This document shows, in pieces, positions 11,930-23,800 of a stretch of 64,000 nt of DNA (position 1 is its first letter; every line of letters begins with the position of its first letter). The notes under the pieces are model-generated. The model was not told the origin of the DNA, did no database searches, and saw nothing but the letters and a program-made list of their open reading frames with translations. Position numbers and translations under genes: made by a program. Source of the DNA: Macrophomina tecta (Eukaryota; Ascomycota; Dothideomycetes; Botryosphaeriales; Botryosphaeriaceae); the NCBI GenBank assembly GCA_024180945.1, contig JAKSGN010000006.1, positions 4,154,001 to 4,218,000 of the forward strand, read 5' to 3'.

Positions 11930-13915
11930 CTACCAAGGCTGAACCTCACCAGGCTTTGGCTTCTTCGTCCTGATGACCTTGTCGCAGTTGAGCAGACAGA
12001 GCGGATCATACGCTTGCTTGAGCTTCCTCATGGCATCGACGGCGGTCTCGCCAAGCTCGTGATTCAGATAGTCACGCTTGACGAGGCCGACGCCATGCTC
12101 GCCGGTGGCGGTGCCTTCCATTTCAATGGCACGCTTGACCATACGATGGACGACGCCATCAGCGACGTCGTGCTGGCGGTCGTTGTAAACCAGGATGGCT
12201 AACCAGAGAGTATGAAATCAGTTACTGAGGATGATCGGTTGGACGCGAAGGGGCAAAAGAACGAACCATGGAAATTTCCATCACCAACATGTCCAACAAT
12301 GGCACCAATCAGGCCACTCTTGTCAATGTCCTCCTTCGTCTCTTCGATTATCTGAGGCAGCCTACTGATTGGAACGGCAACATCGGTGGTCCAGACCTTG
12401 TCGCTCTCATCTTTCTTCTTTGCCATAACGCTCCACAGAGCCTCTTTGCGCGCGCTCCACAGCTCGGCGGCCTCATCCTGGCTCTTGGCGAACTCGAAGC
12501 TCTTGCTACCGGTCGCCTTGGCCAGGCTCTGCACAATACTGGTGTGCTCTTTGACGCTCGTCGGCGTGCCGGCGAACTTAAAGAAGAGCGTCGGCGCCTC
12601 CTTCCACTGCTTGGATGTCGAGCCAGCGTCGTTGATGTAGCGCATCATCGAATCATCCAGGATCTCGATGGCAGCGATGGGCACGCCGGCGCCGACGACA
12701 CGGAATACACACTCGGCAGCGTCACGAATGCTGGGGAAGCTGCACACCGCGACGGACGTGTTCGCTGGCTTGGTCGTCACCTTCAAAGTAGCCTCCGTCA
12801 CCAAGCCCAGCGTGCCCTCGCTGCCAATGAACATGCGGGTGAGGTCGTACCCAGCGCTGCTCTTGCGCGGGCGCTGGCGCGTCTTGATGATGGTGCCGTC
12901 AGCCAGCACCACTGTCAGCGACAGCACCCAGTCGCGCATGGTGCCATAGCGGTAGGCGTTCGTGCCGGAACAGCCAGTGCCTACCATGCCGCCTATTTGA
13001 GCGCCTGGGCCCGGGTCGGGCGGGAAGAACAGGTTGTGTTCGGCCAGGTCCTCGTTCAGCGCCTCCCACCCCACAGCGGGCTGGACGACGACGTCCATGT
13101 CGTCTCTGTTCAGCTTGAGGATCTTGTCCATGCGGGTGAAGTCGATACAGATGCCGCCCTGGGTAGCCGCGAAATGGCCCTCTAGGCTCGTGCCGCCTGA
13201 GTACGGTGTGACGGGTATCTTCCTCTGGTGACAGACCTTCATAATCTGACTGACCTCCTCGGTCGAAGCCGGCCTGACAATAGCGAAGGGCACATCGCTG
13301 GGGAGAGCAGGGTAGGAAGACCACTCAGAGCCGGCGTGCGCCTTTAAGTCAATCTCGTTGGTGGATATATTCGCCTCGCCGACAATGGCCTTGAAGTCCG
13401 CCCAGGCGGCTTGCAGATTGCCAGTTGACGTGTCGTGCTTGAAGTCCTCGACCTTGTAGAGCGGGACGGTCGAGTCGGCGGGGAGCGGGGCGGGAGTCTG
13501 CGAGCCGGCGTAGTAGCCGGCACCGATGGCGACGAAAATGACTACAATGGCAAAGAGGAGCGCCGTCAGCGTCGGTCCACTATGTGATCTGGGAACTCAA
13601 TAGGCATTTCTCACGGGCTAGAAGTCCTGCGCCTTTGCTGCCGCGACCAGTCAGGTCTCTCTGCGCCGCGTACCGAGCTTGCTCCGCCTTTTCTCTCTGC
13701 AGGCGCGCCTGAGTACTGTCGTACAGCTGGCCCATGAAATCCTTGCCATTGGAGCCTTCGCCGCTGGCCCAGCGCTGCTGCGAGACCTGGCGCGAGGGTA
13801 GAGCGCAAGAGACGCGTGCGGAGAAGGCGGCGAGTTGGGTGATGGATGAAGCTCTCGAGAGCAGCCCGGCACGGCGCAGCGCCGCGTGCGGACGGATCAT
13901 GTTGAATGTGGGCAT
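11930..13915 (-). CDS. DLD1: D-lactate dehydrogenase (cytochrome c), mitochondrial
   Basis: FAD enzyme of the inner mitochondrial membrane that oxidises D-lactate to pyruvate and passes electrons to cytochrome c. Three exons on the minus strand: 13915-13615, 13541-12267, 12198-11930, giving 614 aa. The N-terminus is Arg/Ser-rich and lacks acids, like a presequence, followed by a membrane anchor at the exon 1/2 junction (GAGLLALIFVAIGAGYYAG). Only the acceptor TTGTAG at 13542, preceded by a CTGAC branch point and a pyrimidine tract, keeps frame; the nearer CAG and TAG do not. The PCMH-type FAD domain shows TPYSGGTSLEGH and GTGCSGTNAYRYGTMRDWV; the C-terminal domain has GHVGDGNFH, split by intron 2, and TGEHGVGLVKRDYL. 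All expected family blocks are present, so the enzyme looks functional. Confidence 0.94.
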
Positions 13916-14966
13916 TATTGCGATGGAGTGCGATGCTCAAGCTTCATGGCCGGTTGCGGGCAGGCGGGGCTGATGACATTGGGACGGGCGGGTGGAGGTG
14001 TGCAGTTGTACAGGCCGTCAGCCAACTACTTTTATCAGTCTGCTGTCTGCTCCGTCAGCGCGCCGACCGCCGACAGGACGCGGAGGTTTCTGCGGCCGCG
14101 ATGCACCTCTGCCGGGATCAACACCATGGATTGCATCACATCATTCTGCACCCAATGCACGCACACCGCCCAATCATGCCATCCTCTATCTCGCCACGGT
14201 TGGGTCTTGCCTTCTCTGCGTGGTAATTTCGGTTCATGCACGCACTGGCATTTCTGGACTGCGAGCCCTCCGCAAACGTCTCGTGAGACCCCCGAGCGTC
14301 TAGGTGCGTGCGCAAGCACCTACGACGTCAGGCGCACGCGACCATGTCTTGGAGAGACGAGGCAGCCGTCTGGACGCCCGCGCTCAAGAAGTGGCTGGAT
14401 ATCTTCACCCAGATGGTCGGTCCGGTTCCCCATGCCACGGCCTTGTTTTGACACTGCCGCTAAGGGCGACTGTTATTAACCTGGTCCGTCCGCACGGGAC
14501 CCACAATCACAAGACGGTGTGTATTGGAATCAGAGTGAATGCAGAATTCATTCGAAAATACCAATCCAAGTGTATGCGCGCTATGCAAGCTCTGCCCTTT
14601 TTGCAGCGAGAAGGACGATGAGTGAGTGAAGCCCCTCCCGCTTCCCAGAAACGCCTCGCTGTAGTGTGCAGCAAAAGAATAATCCCAATCCTTCCCAAAT
14701 AATGTATGTCACAAGAATGCAAAGGTGAACGCCTATGAGCCCTGATGCCGCGGCTACGAGAGAAAATAAACCCTTTCCCAGACCCAGGATAGATGATGAA
14801 GATGGATGATGTGACCCAACGCCGCGACGCATGTGCTATGCTTGATGCATCCTAATTGAAAATGTCGGCTAAGACTTGGTCCTGCCCAGAGCGGCTTGCG
14901 CTCCTTCGCTGAAATTGCTTTAGGAAATTGTCGTAACGACTCCTAGAGTCTCTGATCGTGGTTTCG
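13916..14966. other. Intergenic region DLD1 - Ser-rich orphan
   Basis: 1.05 kb upstream of DLD1 and downstream of the next minus-strand gene. Short ORFs only; no RNA gene, repeat or conserved protein fragment recognised. Confidence 0.55.
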
Positions 14967-16313
14967 TCACATGCACTTTAACCGAATCAGTCTGGTGCGG
15001 AACCAGGCGACAAAAGTGGCCCAGCGGCCTTTGACACGGCGACGAGGTCGCTTGCTCGCCGTCGGCGTCCGTTGCGGTTTCGGCGCGCTACTCTGAAGGA
15101 CGTAAGGCGGCAGGACACTGTTGTGTGCCGTCGTGGTGTTGCTTGAAGGCACTGAAGAGTATTCGCCGGTGTCGACGGTAGAGTCGGCTTTCTCGTTGAT
15201 CTCTTCCATTTCCGGCTTACGGGGGTACCGCTCTTCCAGCTTGGCGCGTCTCCGCTCCTCGCGATCCCGCCGCTTTGCCGCTTCCTTCTCCGCCTTGCGC
15301 TCCTTGGCCTCTTCCTTTGCCTGGAACTCAGCGCGCAGCGCACGGATTGATGCTGCGCGAGATGCGGGGTCGACGGGGGACTCGCGTCCGCGAACAAAGC
15401 CTATTGCCTTGTCGAGGGAAGTGCGAGAGCTCGGCGAGGTAGCAGTTTCTGACCTCATCGTGTCCCGCCTTTGCCGGGCAGGATCGTATAGGTTGGATAG
15501 GCTGGTTTGGGAGCGGCTGCCAAGGCGACTTACGGATCCAGTCGACACTGAGTGAAGGGGCGCAGGCGCATTGGGCGTTGATGACATGGAGCCGGAACGG
15601 CGGCGAGGGTCATAGGCGTGCTGGCGGTAGAGGTATTCGTCGTCAGACATGATATCGCCGGCCTCGGCGATACATTCCTCGTCGTAGATGGAAGGAGGTT
15701 GAGAGTGCTCGCTGAGGTCGCTGAATTGGCGCGGTGTATGCCGTAGGAAAGGTGCGGTGGGCTGTCGGCGTCCGCTAGAGCTGGAGAAGTCCGAGTTGTT
15801 GCTGCTGGTAGAGCGATGGTGGACGTGACGGTGCCTAGCACCTGCCGAAGCGAAGGTAACGTCGGTGACAGAGCGCGGTGGAGCACCGAAATCGTGAATA
15901 CCGAGCCCTGACGGACTTCCGAGGTCTGGCGCAGGTATTGACAGGTCGAGGGAAACGTCGTCACGAGTATGGAGCTTGCGCAGGTACGGTCTCAACTTGC
16001 GCGCGGAGTGTACGGCGAGGTCGAGGCTGCGACGGCCCTCCTCTTGCATGCCGGAAGTGTCGACCGGGCGGTAGGGCAGTGACGAGATGTCCGGGGAATG
16101 CGAGCGAGTGGTGGGACTCGGGGCAGAGCAGTTGGACTGACTAGAGCCGCCGCGCTTGTGTAGTCTTGCGTGCGTCGAGGCGGCGCCGGATCTGGAAGTT
16201 GTGGTGGCATAGTCCATTCGGGGAGCGCTGGTGGGCGAGGGCGCGCTGGTGTACGACGCGTGCCGCTGCAGCGACGCGGTGCGCACGGGATAGAGGGAGT
16301 GATGGGGGGCCAT
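14967..16313 (-). CDS. Ser-rich orphan protein with basic coiled-coil and C-terminal W-x-T-F-x-A-W motif
   Basis: 448 aa, one exon, starting MAPHHSLYPVR. I do not assign a function. The first 300 residues are Ser/Pro/Arg-rich and probably disordered, with a patch SARKLRPYLRKLHTRDDVSLDL around residues 104-125 and a short acidic stretch (ECIAEAGDIMSDDEYLYRQ). Around residues 310-360 there is a highly charged helix (AKEEAKERKAEKEAAKRRD), likely a coiled coil. The C-terminus is basic and ends RVKGRWATFVAWFRTRLIRL; I believe this Trp/Arg block is conserved in filamentous-fungal hypothetical proteins, but that is from memory. The bias of substitutions and the long open frame support a real gene. 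There is no signal peptide and no clear membrane span. Confidence 0.75.
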   Translation of the reverse strand: MAPHHSLYPVRTASLQRHASYTSAPSPTSAPRMDYATTTSRSGAASTHARLHKRGGSSQSNCSAPSPTTRSHSPDISSLPYRPVDTSGMQEEGRRSLDLAVHSARKLRPYLRKLHTRDDVSLDLSIPAPDLGSPSGLGIHDFGAPPRSVTDVTFASAGARHRHVHHRSTSSNNSDFSSSSGRRQPTAPFLRHTPRQFSDLSEHSQPPSIYDEECIAEAGDIMSDDEYLYRQHAYDPRRRSGSMSSTPNAPAPLHSVSTGSVSRLGSRSQTSLSNLYDPARQRRDTMRSETATSPSSRTSLDKAIGFVRGRESPVDPASRAASIRALRAEFQAKEEAKERKAEKEAAKRRDREERRRAKLEERYPRKPEMEEINEKADSTVDTGEYSSVPSSNTTTAHNSVLPPYVLQSSAPKPQRTPTASKRPRRRVKGRWATFVAWFRTRLIRLKCM

Positions 16314-17770
16314 GTTGGTAGAGGGCTGGGGTCAGCACCGGAGGAGTCGAGGTAGTCGCAAGCCAATATCACCGCAGCATGATGTTGTAATGACGGCGGA
16401 GCAGGCGGGGACGTCAGAGCGGGCACTGGTTCAGCTGCGCTGGGACCGGTGGTGTCGTATTGTCTTGTCGGCGGGCAGGAGGCAGTGTCAGGGGGGCAAA
16501 CGGAAGAGCGGACGGCGCTGGAGAGTCCTGGCGTTCGGCGCGCGGGTAGGATCGTGAGTGGTGATAGGCGAGAAGGGCTTTCGTCAACACTGGTGGGCGC
16601 AGCAACGGGCAAACAGGCGGCTGGACACACGCACAAAGGGACGCGGGAGGCGGCTCTGCGGCGAGGATGGCCTGCTTAAAACCCTGAGGGAGGCGCGCAG
16701 AGCCCCGCGCTCGCGCGTCGCCTGTGAAGAGAGGAGCAGGAGAGGAGGAAAGGCGGTCGCTGGTTGTGGACCAGGGCGCGGCCCGAGAGCCAGGCATCGC
16801 CGGCGCGCGCAGTAATTAAAGTCGGTGTCGAGCAAGTAGCGCTCTCAACACCCGCAGCGGCACAGCGGGGGCTTGTTTCATCAATACGCCTACCCGCGTA
16901 AAAGCCTGGCCGCCGCCCGCCCGCCCACGGTTCCTTGCTCCAAGCTTCTGCCCTCTTCTGCCTCCCCGCTTTCGCCGTCTGGCTGGTTCTGGGCTTGGGT
17001 GGGAGATGGGGCCGCGCAGGATGGAGCCCGCTCTCCCAGCCGTGGGCCAGGCCGTCGCCGCGCGCGCCCACGGCATCGCAGTGCTTCGCCCGCCCCGCCT
17101 CATTTTTCGCGCAGCATCGCGATAAGCCCCGGGGTGTGCGCAGCTGAAAAGCCGCACGGCATGGCGCAACCCACTGCGAATCGCCGCCGACTGGTGCAAT
17201 GGGCCTTGGCGGATCTGCGCATCGGCAATCTGTGGTTGAACGAGCGGCGGACCGCGAAGGGGGAAAGCGTCCGCCGCTGCGGCTGCACTGAACGGCCACG
17301 GGCACACTCTGCCATCGAAGTCAAATTGGCGCCGCCTGCACTGCATTGCGATATCAAGGCCGCAAGCATGCCGCCCATCCCCGGAGCAAGGAAGACCGCT
17401 TTTCTCCCACGCCCGCCCCGCACGTGCCCAAACAAACGTGCTCCGATGTGCCGACCCCACTCCGGGCTCCACTAAGGAATAAATCGAGAAGGAACCTCTT
17501 GGCCCAGTGCGGCGTCTTCAAGGCCCCTCCGGGCCCACCGCTCTCTGTCCGTGACGCACGCGTGCCTGGGCTGCTTGGCCGCCGTCCGCTCGCTGCCGAA
17601 GATTGGGTGGCGTTAAGCTTCGCTTGCCCATCCGCCTGTTAGCAGCATCTCTCAGCCCGTCTGCGCGCGTGACGACGTGAGCAGGGCGCAGGCAGCGTCA
17701 GCCACAGCTCCTGCCCTGCTTACGAGTACTGTCCACACCAATGCAACATTCCTCTGCGCCGTACCACGAC

Positions 17771-17803
17771 TGCTTGAAGCATCCGTCCGGGTGCATATGT
17801 AAC
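17771..17803 (+). repeat. Copy of dispersed element arm
   Basis: Contains TGCTTGAAGCATCCGTCCGG followed by a diverged TGTAA end; same order of blocks (TTGAAGCA, GTCCGG, TGTAA) as the 8475-8503 arm in reverse complement. Confidence 0.45.
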
Positions 17804-19410
17804 AATTCTGTCGGAACGCTTGCATCTTCAACTCCCCTAGGCATCCATGTCCACGCCTGTCGTGGGGCGCCGATTCCGCGACCGGTACTTGAACTCAATG
17901 CACGCTTGTTGCTTTAAGCTGTCTCAAAACATCACCCCGCACGCTTGGTCATGACGTTATCAAGAAGTTGTCCGCTGGGACGATAGCTGGTGTAAGGCTG
18001 ACCATACCGAAACGGCGGGGAGAGTCCGCCGCGGCGCCCCATCTATAGTCGTGCCATTTCCCGCTCGATCCAACGCAACGCCGGTTATTATCGCGCCTGA
18101 CACGCGCTGGAAATGTCTAGAAAGGCCTCCTTCAGTCATCTTCCTTCAATTCACTGCCCTGGTGGCCTGTTTCTGCCTTCCTGTGGGGTTCTATGCGGTT
18201 CACGAATCTTGTCTGAGACGGATAACGTTCGGAATAAGATGCTACAGCCGGTGTTCCCCCCAAAACATCATTGCGCTACGGCACACCTATCTCAGTGGCC
18301 ATCATCACCAAATTACTGGACAATAGAGCACTGGCTGAATCGTGATGCTACGGCTACCCAGGGCCGGCCGTAATCTCGCGTCCCTTGACGTTCAGGGGGA
18401 TCTGCCGCACAAACCTCAATAACGCTCACAATGATCGACATATGCTTTGGTCGCAAGCTAATTATACCCCCCTTCATTACAAGTCCCACTTGCCGGTCGC
18501 GCGGGTGTTCATTGCTCGGGCGCTGGTGGTCGATGCCGAATGTTAGCTTCATGCTCTTTCGCAGCACAACAGCATCATGCGTCTCAGGCCGCGTTTTGCA
18601 TGACACCTCAATAGCGAAGTGCTCTTACACCAAAATCACTCAGAACGGATCGCCGCAGATCGAAAACAGCGTCCGAGATCTACGGCAGAGGATGACGTCC
18701 GCGTCCGCGTCCGCGAAAACAAGGATATGGGCGGCACGATGATGTATTTACCGATAAATTCGACATCCTATGAGGTCAATAGACGGTTGACATACTGCAT
18801 GGATCGAATGTCTTGCATGAAGGCCTGAACAGAGATCGTTTCTGATGTACCTCCGGGGGGCAATGCCCGTCACGATAACCTTGTCCGTTTTGATTTGAAT
18901 ATCAAGCTACCTTATTCTCCGGCGCGTGCACACAGTCATCTCGGTGCTCCGTGGGATATTAAACTTACAGGGCTTCTCCGGAAACTACTCTACGATACGT
19001 ACCGGTGCCTGTAGATCACCCGCAGTCGCGCGATCGAAAAGCAGGGCTGCAGGCTGTTGTAGGCCGCGCAGGTACTCTGGTGATTACTCCATCCCGGATC
19101 GCGGGGGATCATCGCAAGGCGTTATTCAATGTGCATGGGCCATCAATTCGACATTTCTTGTTCCGTTGAAGAAATGGATGGTTGGTTCTGATGGCCATGT
19201 CGTGCGACTCTCAAGGCAAAGTACCTTGTTATGGTCCAGGGCCGAAAATGGATATTCCCACCTACTGCTACACGAGAAATCAAGAATAGAACATCATGTA
19301 CTCCCGAAGGATATATTGGACTCGGAAAATAGTTACAGTAAAGGAACTGCCACCTTGTCTTCGTAATATTGTATCCGGATGGTTCATTCAAGCTTTTAGT
19401 AGATGGGCTG

Positions 19411-19429
19411 AAAAAAAAAAAAAAAAAAA
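19411..19429 (+). repeat. Poly-A run followed by purine tract
   Basis: Nineteen A followed by a GGGAAAGAGAGAGGAGAGAG-type purine tract. ATCCGGATGG at about 19376 may be a further decayed copy of the dispersed element just upstream. Confidence 0.6.
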
Positions 19430-19778
19430 GGGAAAGAGAGAGGAGAGAGAGACGAACTGCAGCTGTCAAATATAATCGACAGTACTCGCCCGGCTGGTGG
19501 GGGGGGAATGGGAAGAGTCCTCATGCGACAGAAGTACCTTCTCCAGACTCCAAGTCTTTCTTAGAATAATTGCTAGATGAGATGGGCGGTTTAAGGAAGT
19601 CCAGAACAAACAATCATTGGTGGTGACAAAGAACTCGGCCAAAGCCCCCCATGTCCACTTCAATTAGAAACTGTGCAAGGTTACTTTCTACCGGGCAAAG
19701 ATAGAACCCTAAAAGGAGGGGTGTGTGAGGGGGGTTAAAAGGTTCTCCCGGAGAGACTATGAGCTGCATATCGAGTTG

Positions 19779-19811
19779 CTTATATCCGGTCGAGTGCTTG
19801 AAGTCTCCACC
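19779..19811 (-). repeat. Copy of dispersed element arm
   Basis: Matches 30674-30706 at 28 of 33 positions by hand count; both contain ATCCGG(T/A)CGAGTGCTT and end in TCTCCACC. These two copies lie 11 kb apart and in unrelated surroundings. Confidence 0.65.
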
Positions 19812-20894
19812 AATTGAGCGAGTTGCTGCTAAAGGTCGTCAGGAGAGATATTTCATGCTCTTGCATGGCAGGATACCGGCATGCGCTGCTAAACAAGATG
19901 CGGCCACTACTAATAAGGCTTTTTGGGCGCTAAAGAGACTCTGGCACATAGAAACTCTGGGTAGTTTATTGTATACTCGAACGCATCGTGGAGAATTGCA
20001 ATGGCAGCCTTTAATGTACATGGGGAGATGAAGTATTCATCTGGACGCAAGTGTCGCGGATGTGCGGCCCGCATGAATGCTTCGAGTCTCCATACGTGTG
20101 TGCACGGCGTTGCGATAACTCCCAACCGAGGCGGCATGTTGCTTGCTTCGACTCGGCCAGGAACTCGGGGTGTGCCCGCACTGGCGAACGGGCAACTGCA
20201 TAGCGCCCTGTACCTGCCCGTGGCTCTCGTCCGTCTGCTTGCGCTACGGGTAGTCGCACATTGGCACGCTCCGTCTTGACATTGTGTGTAGATTCCCATT
20301 GGCACGCACTCACCGCCTGCGCTGGCCGTGCCTTGTCTGGATTGTCGAATGGCGGCTCCAGGTGAAGCGGTCGGCAGTCGCGAGGTGACCGCACCGAACG
20401 CGGTGGGCTCGAGCGGAGATCGGTGAGGCGGCAGCTGCGGGCAGGCAGGCAGGCAGGGGTGAGGGCGGGCTGGTCCGCGGCGAAAAATATTTCCACTGCC
20501 TAGCAAGCTGACCGACCTCACCAATGCACCCGGCGCCCCTACCATCGCGTCCATCGTGCTGCGCGAGCGAGTCCGAATCATCTTCCGCGACGCGACGTTG
20601 TGCGCCACGCCCGCCAGGCAAGTGGTAGGAACCCGGCTGTGGTTTGACACGTTCGCGTGAAAGCGCGCTTCCAGGTAAATCAAGGCATCTCTCACCTACC
20701 CTTCGCGTCGAAGGCGCTGACTGTCAACAGACGCGCGCATCGCTTCCCGCACCCCGACCACCTTTCTATCCATCGCGCTTCAAGCGCGTTGCCCCGCCGT
20801 GTTACTCCAAGTTGCCGCGAAGCGCGTCGCAGACGTCACCATCATCGACTACGATCACTCGCAGCGCGCGCATAAGCCTTGATCAGCCGCCACC

Positions 20895-23800
20895 ATGTCG
20901 AAGCGCGGGGCGACCCAGCAGCTGAGCAAGGAGGGCACCTTCTTCGGAGATGGCTCGAATGACTTGTCGGGAGATGACAAGCCAAGGAAGGCGACGGCGG
21001 CGCAGTTGGCGAACAGGAAGTGAGTACAGGCCCGACGTTTACAAGGCGACTGTGAAGAATGTCTAGCACGCCGGGGGTTGCTGGGGCGTATTATTTTCAC
21101 TTTCACAATGGGTGCTGATACTACTATCTGTAGATTGAAGCCGCTTAAGGGCCGCCCGCGGGTGGCAGGCTCGGTAAGTTCTCTTTCCTACACTACAACT
21201 ACACCCATTCAACACACATGCCTCCTCAAACCAAAACGACCATGATTTCGTTCTTCAACATCCTCAAAAGCGTCACGCACAAGCTGCACCCGGCCAAGAT
21301 GTTTCATCTTGAGCCGCGTCACCGCCCGGAGTTCGATTTGACTAGCTTTCGCGGTCGCAGCCCGCTTCCCCAACGCGTCCTCTATTCAAGCTTCTACCGG
21401 ATGTTCGTGGAACGCGTCAGACTGCCCGAAGAACAAGAGCAGCAACGCGATGAAACCTTTTCCCTGAACATGTCAAGCATTGGAGATGAGCTTGGCAAAG
21501 TCCCATTTGCCGCATCGCACCTCTGCGCTCCAAGCGAGCTAACGTTCATTCGAAGCAGACCACCGCACAAAGCTTCCCTCCCGCCTCTCAACCTAGTAGC
21601 AATGCGTTCACAGGATTTGCTCCTACCCCACCCAGTGGCGGTTTCAACTTCAGTGCTGGCCCAGCCTCTAACCCATTCGCCTCGCAAAACACGGGTAGCA
21701 ACAGCAGCGGCGGCACCAATTTCTCCTCGTCTTTCACGTTTGGCAGCAACAACAATGCTAGCAACCCCTTCGGTGGCATCGCTCCGGCTTCATCGGCAGG
21801 CAATGCATTTGGCAGCATGCCATCTAGCACGTCATCCAATGACCTCTCATCCAACAACATATTCGCGGCAGCATCGCCCGCACCCACGAACAACATGTTT
21901 GGGGCTAACAACACCTCTTCCGCGCAAACCTCGAGTCTATTTGGAGCGTCATCGAGTGCTCAGCCGAACGCATTCACCAGCAATTCAGGCTCGACGAACA
22001 ATATCTTCGCAGCCAGCTCACCTGCGCCTTCAGGCAATGTCTTCGGTGCTACTTCTTCTGCGGCCTCATCCAGTAATGTTTTCGCGCCGGTGACGTCCAG
22101 CGCCCCTGCTGCTAACTTGTTCGGAGCCTCGAACTCAGCGGCCTCAACCAACCCTTTTGGCGCCGCGACCTCGACTCCGTCATCAACGAACCTCTTTGGA
22201 AACACCACTCCGACCACCACTTCGGGCACGTCAAGCCAGCCGTCATCAAATAACTTCTTTGCGACAACCTCTTCATCAGCCCCCAGCGGGGCTTTGTTTG
22301 GAGGAACCAACACTTCCACAGCTCCCTCTAGCACGTTTGGCGGTAGCACATCTGGTCCATCTAACAACACGTTCAGCGGTGTGACTACCTCATCCGCTCC
22401 GTCCAACATGTTCAGCAGCTCAACGACTTCGACTGCTCCTGCCAACCTTTTCGGCAACACCATAAACTCACCTGCTCCCTCGAAAGACGCGTTCAGCAGC
22501 ACTACTACCTCGTCTACTCCCTCGAACCTCTTTAGGACAGCCGTAACCTCTTCCTCGACTCCGTCGAGCAACATGTTCAGTAATGCTGCTACATCTGCTC
22601 CAGGAATGAACCTGTTCGGAAACCCTACTACATCATCTTCGACACCTACGACAGGGGCACCCGCAACTTCAGGGGCTTCTGGCAGCATCTTCGGAGGCTT
22701 GGCCCAGCAACCGGGATCCAGTGGACCATCACAGCCGGCTAACATTTTCGCGCAGTCGACTTCTGCCTCAGCTCCAGCATCGAAGTCCGGTATATTCAAC
22801 TTCGGAACGCAGCCGTCTGCAAATGCAACGGGTGCATCTAACGAGAGTGCCCCGGCCACTAGCGGCCCATCGCAGAGCTCGACTAGCAACATGTTCTCAC
22901 AATCTATCTCGGGATTCCAGGCTCCATCTGGCGGCGCCAACATGTTTGGCTTCTCTACGCGGAGCCCTTCGACACCTGCTGCTGGTACTGCTGAAGCCGC
23001 TGGTCCAGTCACTACTACGGACAAGTCCGACACTGGCGATTCGCAACCGAAGTTATCCAACAACCTGTTCGCTCAGTCGCACTCGAGCGCTTCTCCCCAG
23101 ATTGGTTCGAACCTCTTTGGTTCAACTATGCAGAGCTCTAGCAGGACTAGTCAGAGTGGAGTTTCCACAACGGGCACAAACGCCTTTGGCTTCCCTGGAC
23201 AGAACACAACCCAAAGCGCAGACTCGAAGACCCAGGATGACACGCAGAAGAATAAGAACTCGCAGTCCAGCAGCACTGCGAACCTGTTCGCTCAAGCAGC
23301 GTCTGGTGGCGCGGACCAGCTATCTGGGCTCCACCGATCCGGGCAGTCCAGCACGCTCGACCAGGACAGGCCGGCCGCAGCAACGTCTAGCGCGAATCCA
23401 TTCTCCACCATTGCGCCTTCCTCATCTTCGCTTGCCAGCTCAGCTGCATCTATGACCAACACTAACGGAGCCTCATCCTCTCAGCAGAGTGCGGGCGCCA
23501 AGGTTGATAGCATTGCTAAGCCGGCTGCCTCTGCAGCTCAGCCGGCAGATACCGTCGCCAACACTTCTGCAGATGGCAGCTTGGACACGTCTAAGGCCGA
23601 TGCGCAGAGGGTAGAGATGTTCCGATCTCTCCGCACCCTCAACGCTTGGTTCAAGCTCAGGATATCAGAAGCCCCGGAAGATCGCAGCTTCGCCCAGCTG
23701 GCAAAGGTTTACCTGTCACAGTACAACGAGCTCACTGGCTCGACTTCCCATGATGACCAGGCCCAATCCAAGAGCAGTGGAAAGCGAAAGGCAGATGACA

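Larger units (their letters stand above)
16314..20894. other. Long intergenic region (Ser-rich orphan / NUP2, divergent)
   Basis: 4.6 kb between divergent genes. The first part (to about 17700) is very GC-rich and has long overlapping ORFs on both strands, none resembling a family. From about 17700 to 20000 it is less GC-rich and holds copies of the dispersed element (17771-17803, 19779-19811), a TCCGCG triplication near 18700 and a poly-A run at 19411-19429. A GGCA tetranucleotide run lies near 20440. The last 600 nt are probably the NUP2 promoter. Confidence 0.55.

Noticed and set aside
12268..13185. 305-aa antisense ORF within DLD1
   Set aside because: Mirror frame of conserved FAD-enzyme codons.
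16816..17475. 218-aa minus and 200-aa plus ORFs upstream of the Ser-rich orphan
   Set aside because: Very GC-rich DNA with open frames on both strands and no family resemblance.
19910..20695. 261-aa minus-strand ORF upstream of NUP2
   Set aside because: No conserved blocks; lies over the likely promoter and a GGCA repeat.
21960..23063. 367-aa antisense ORF within NUP2
   Set aside because: Repeats derived from the FG units read backwards.
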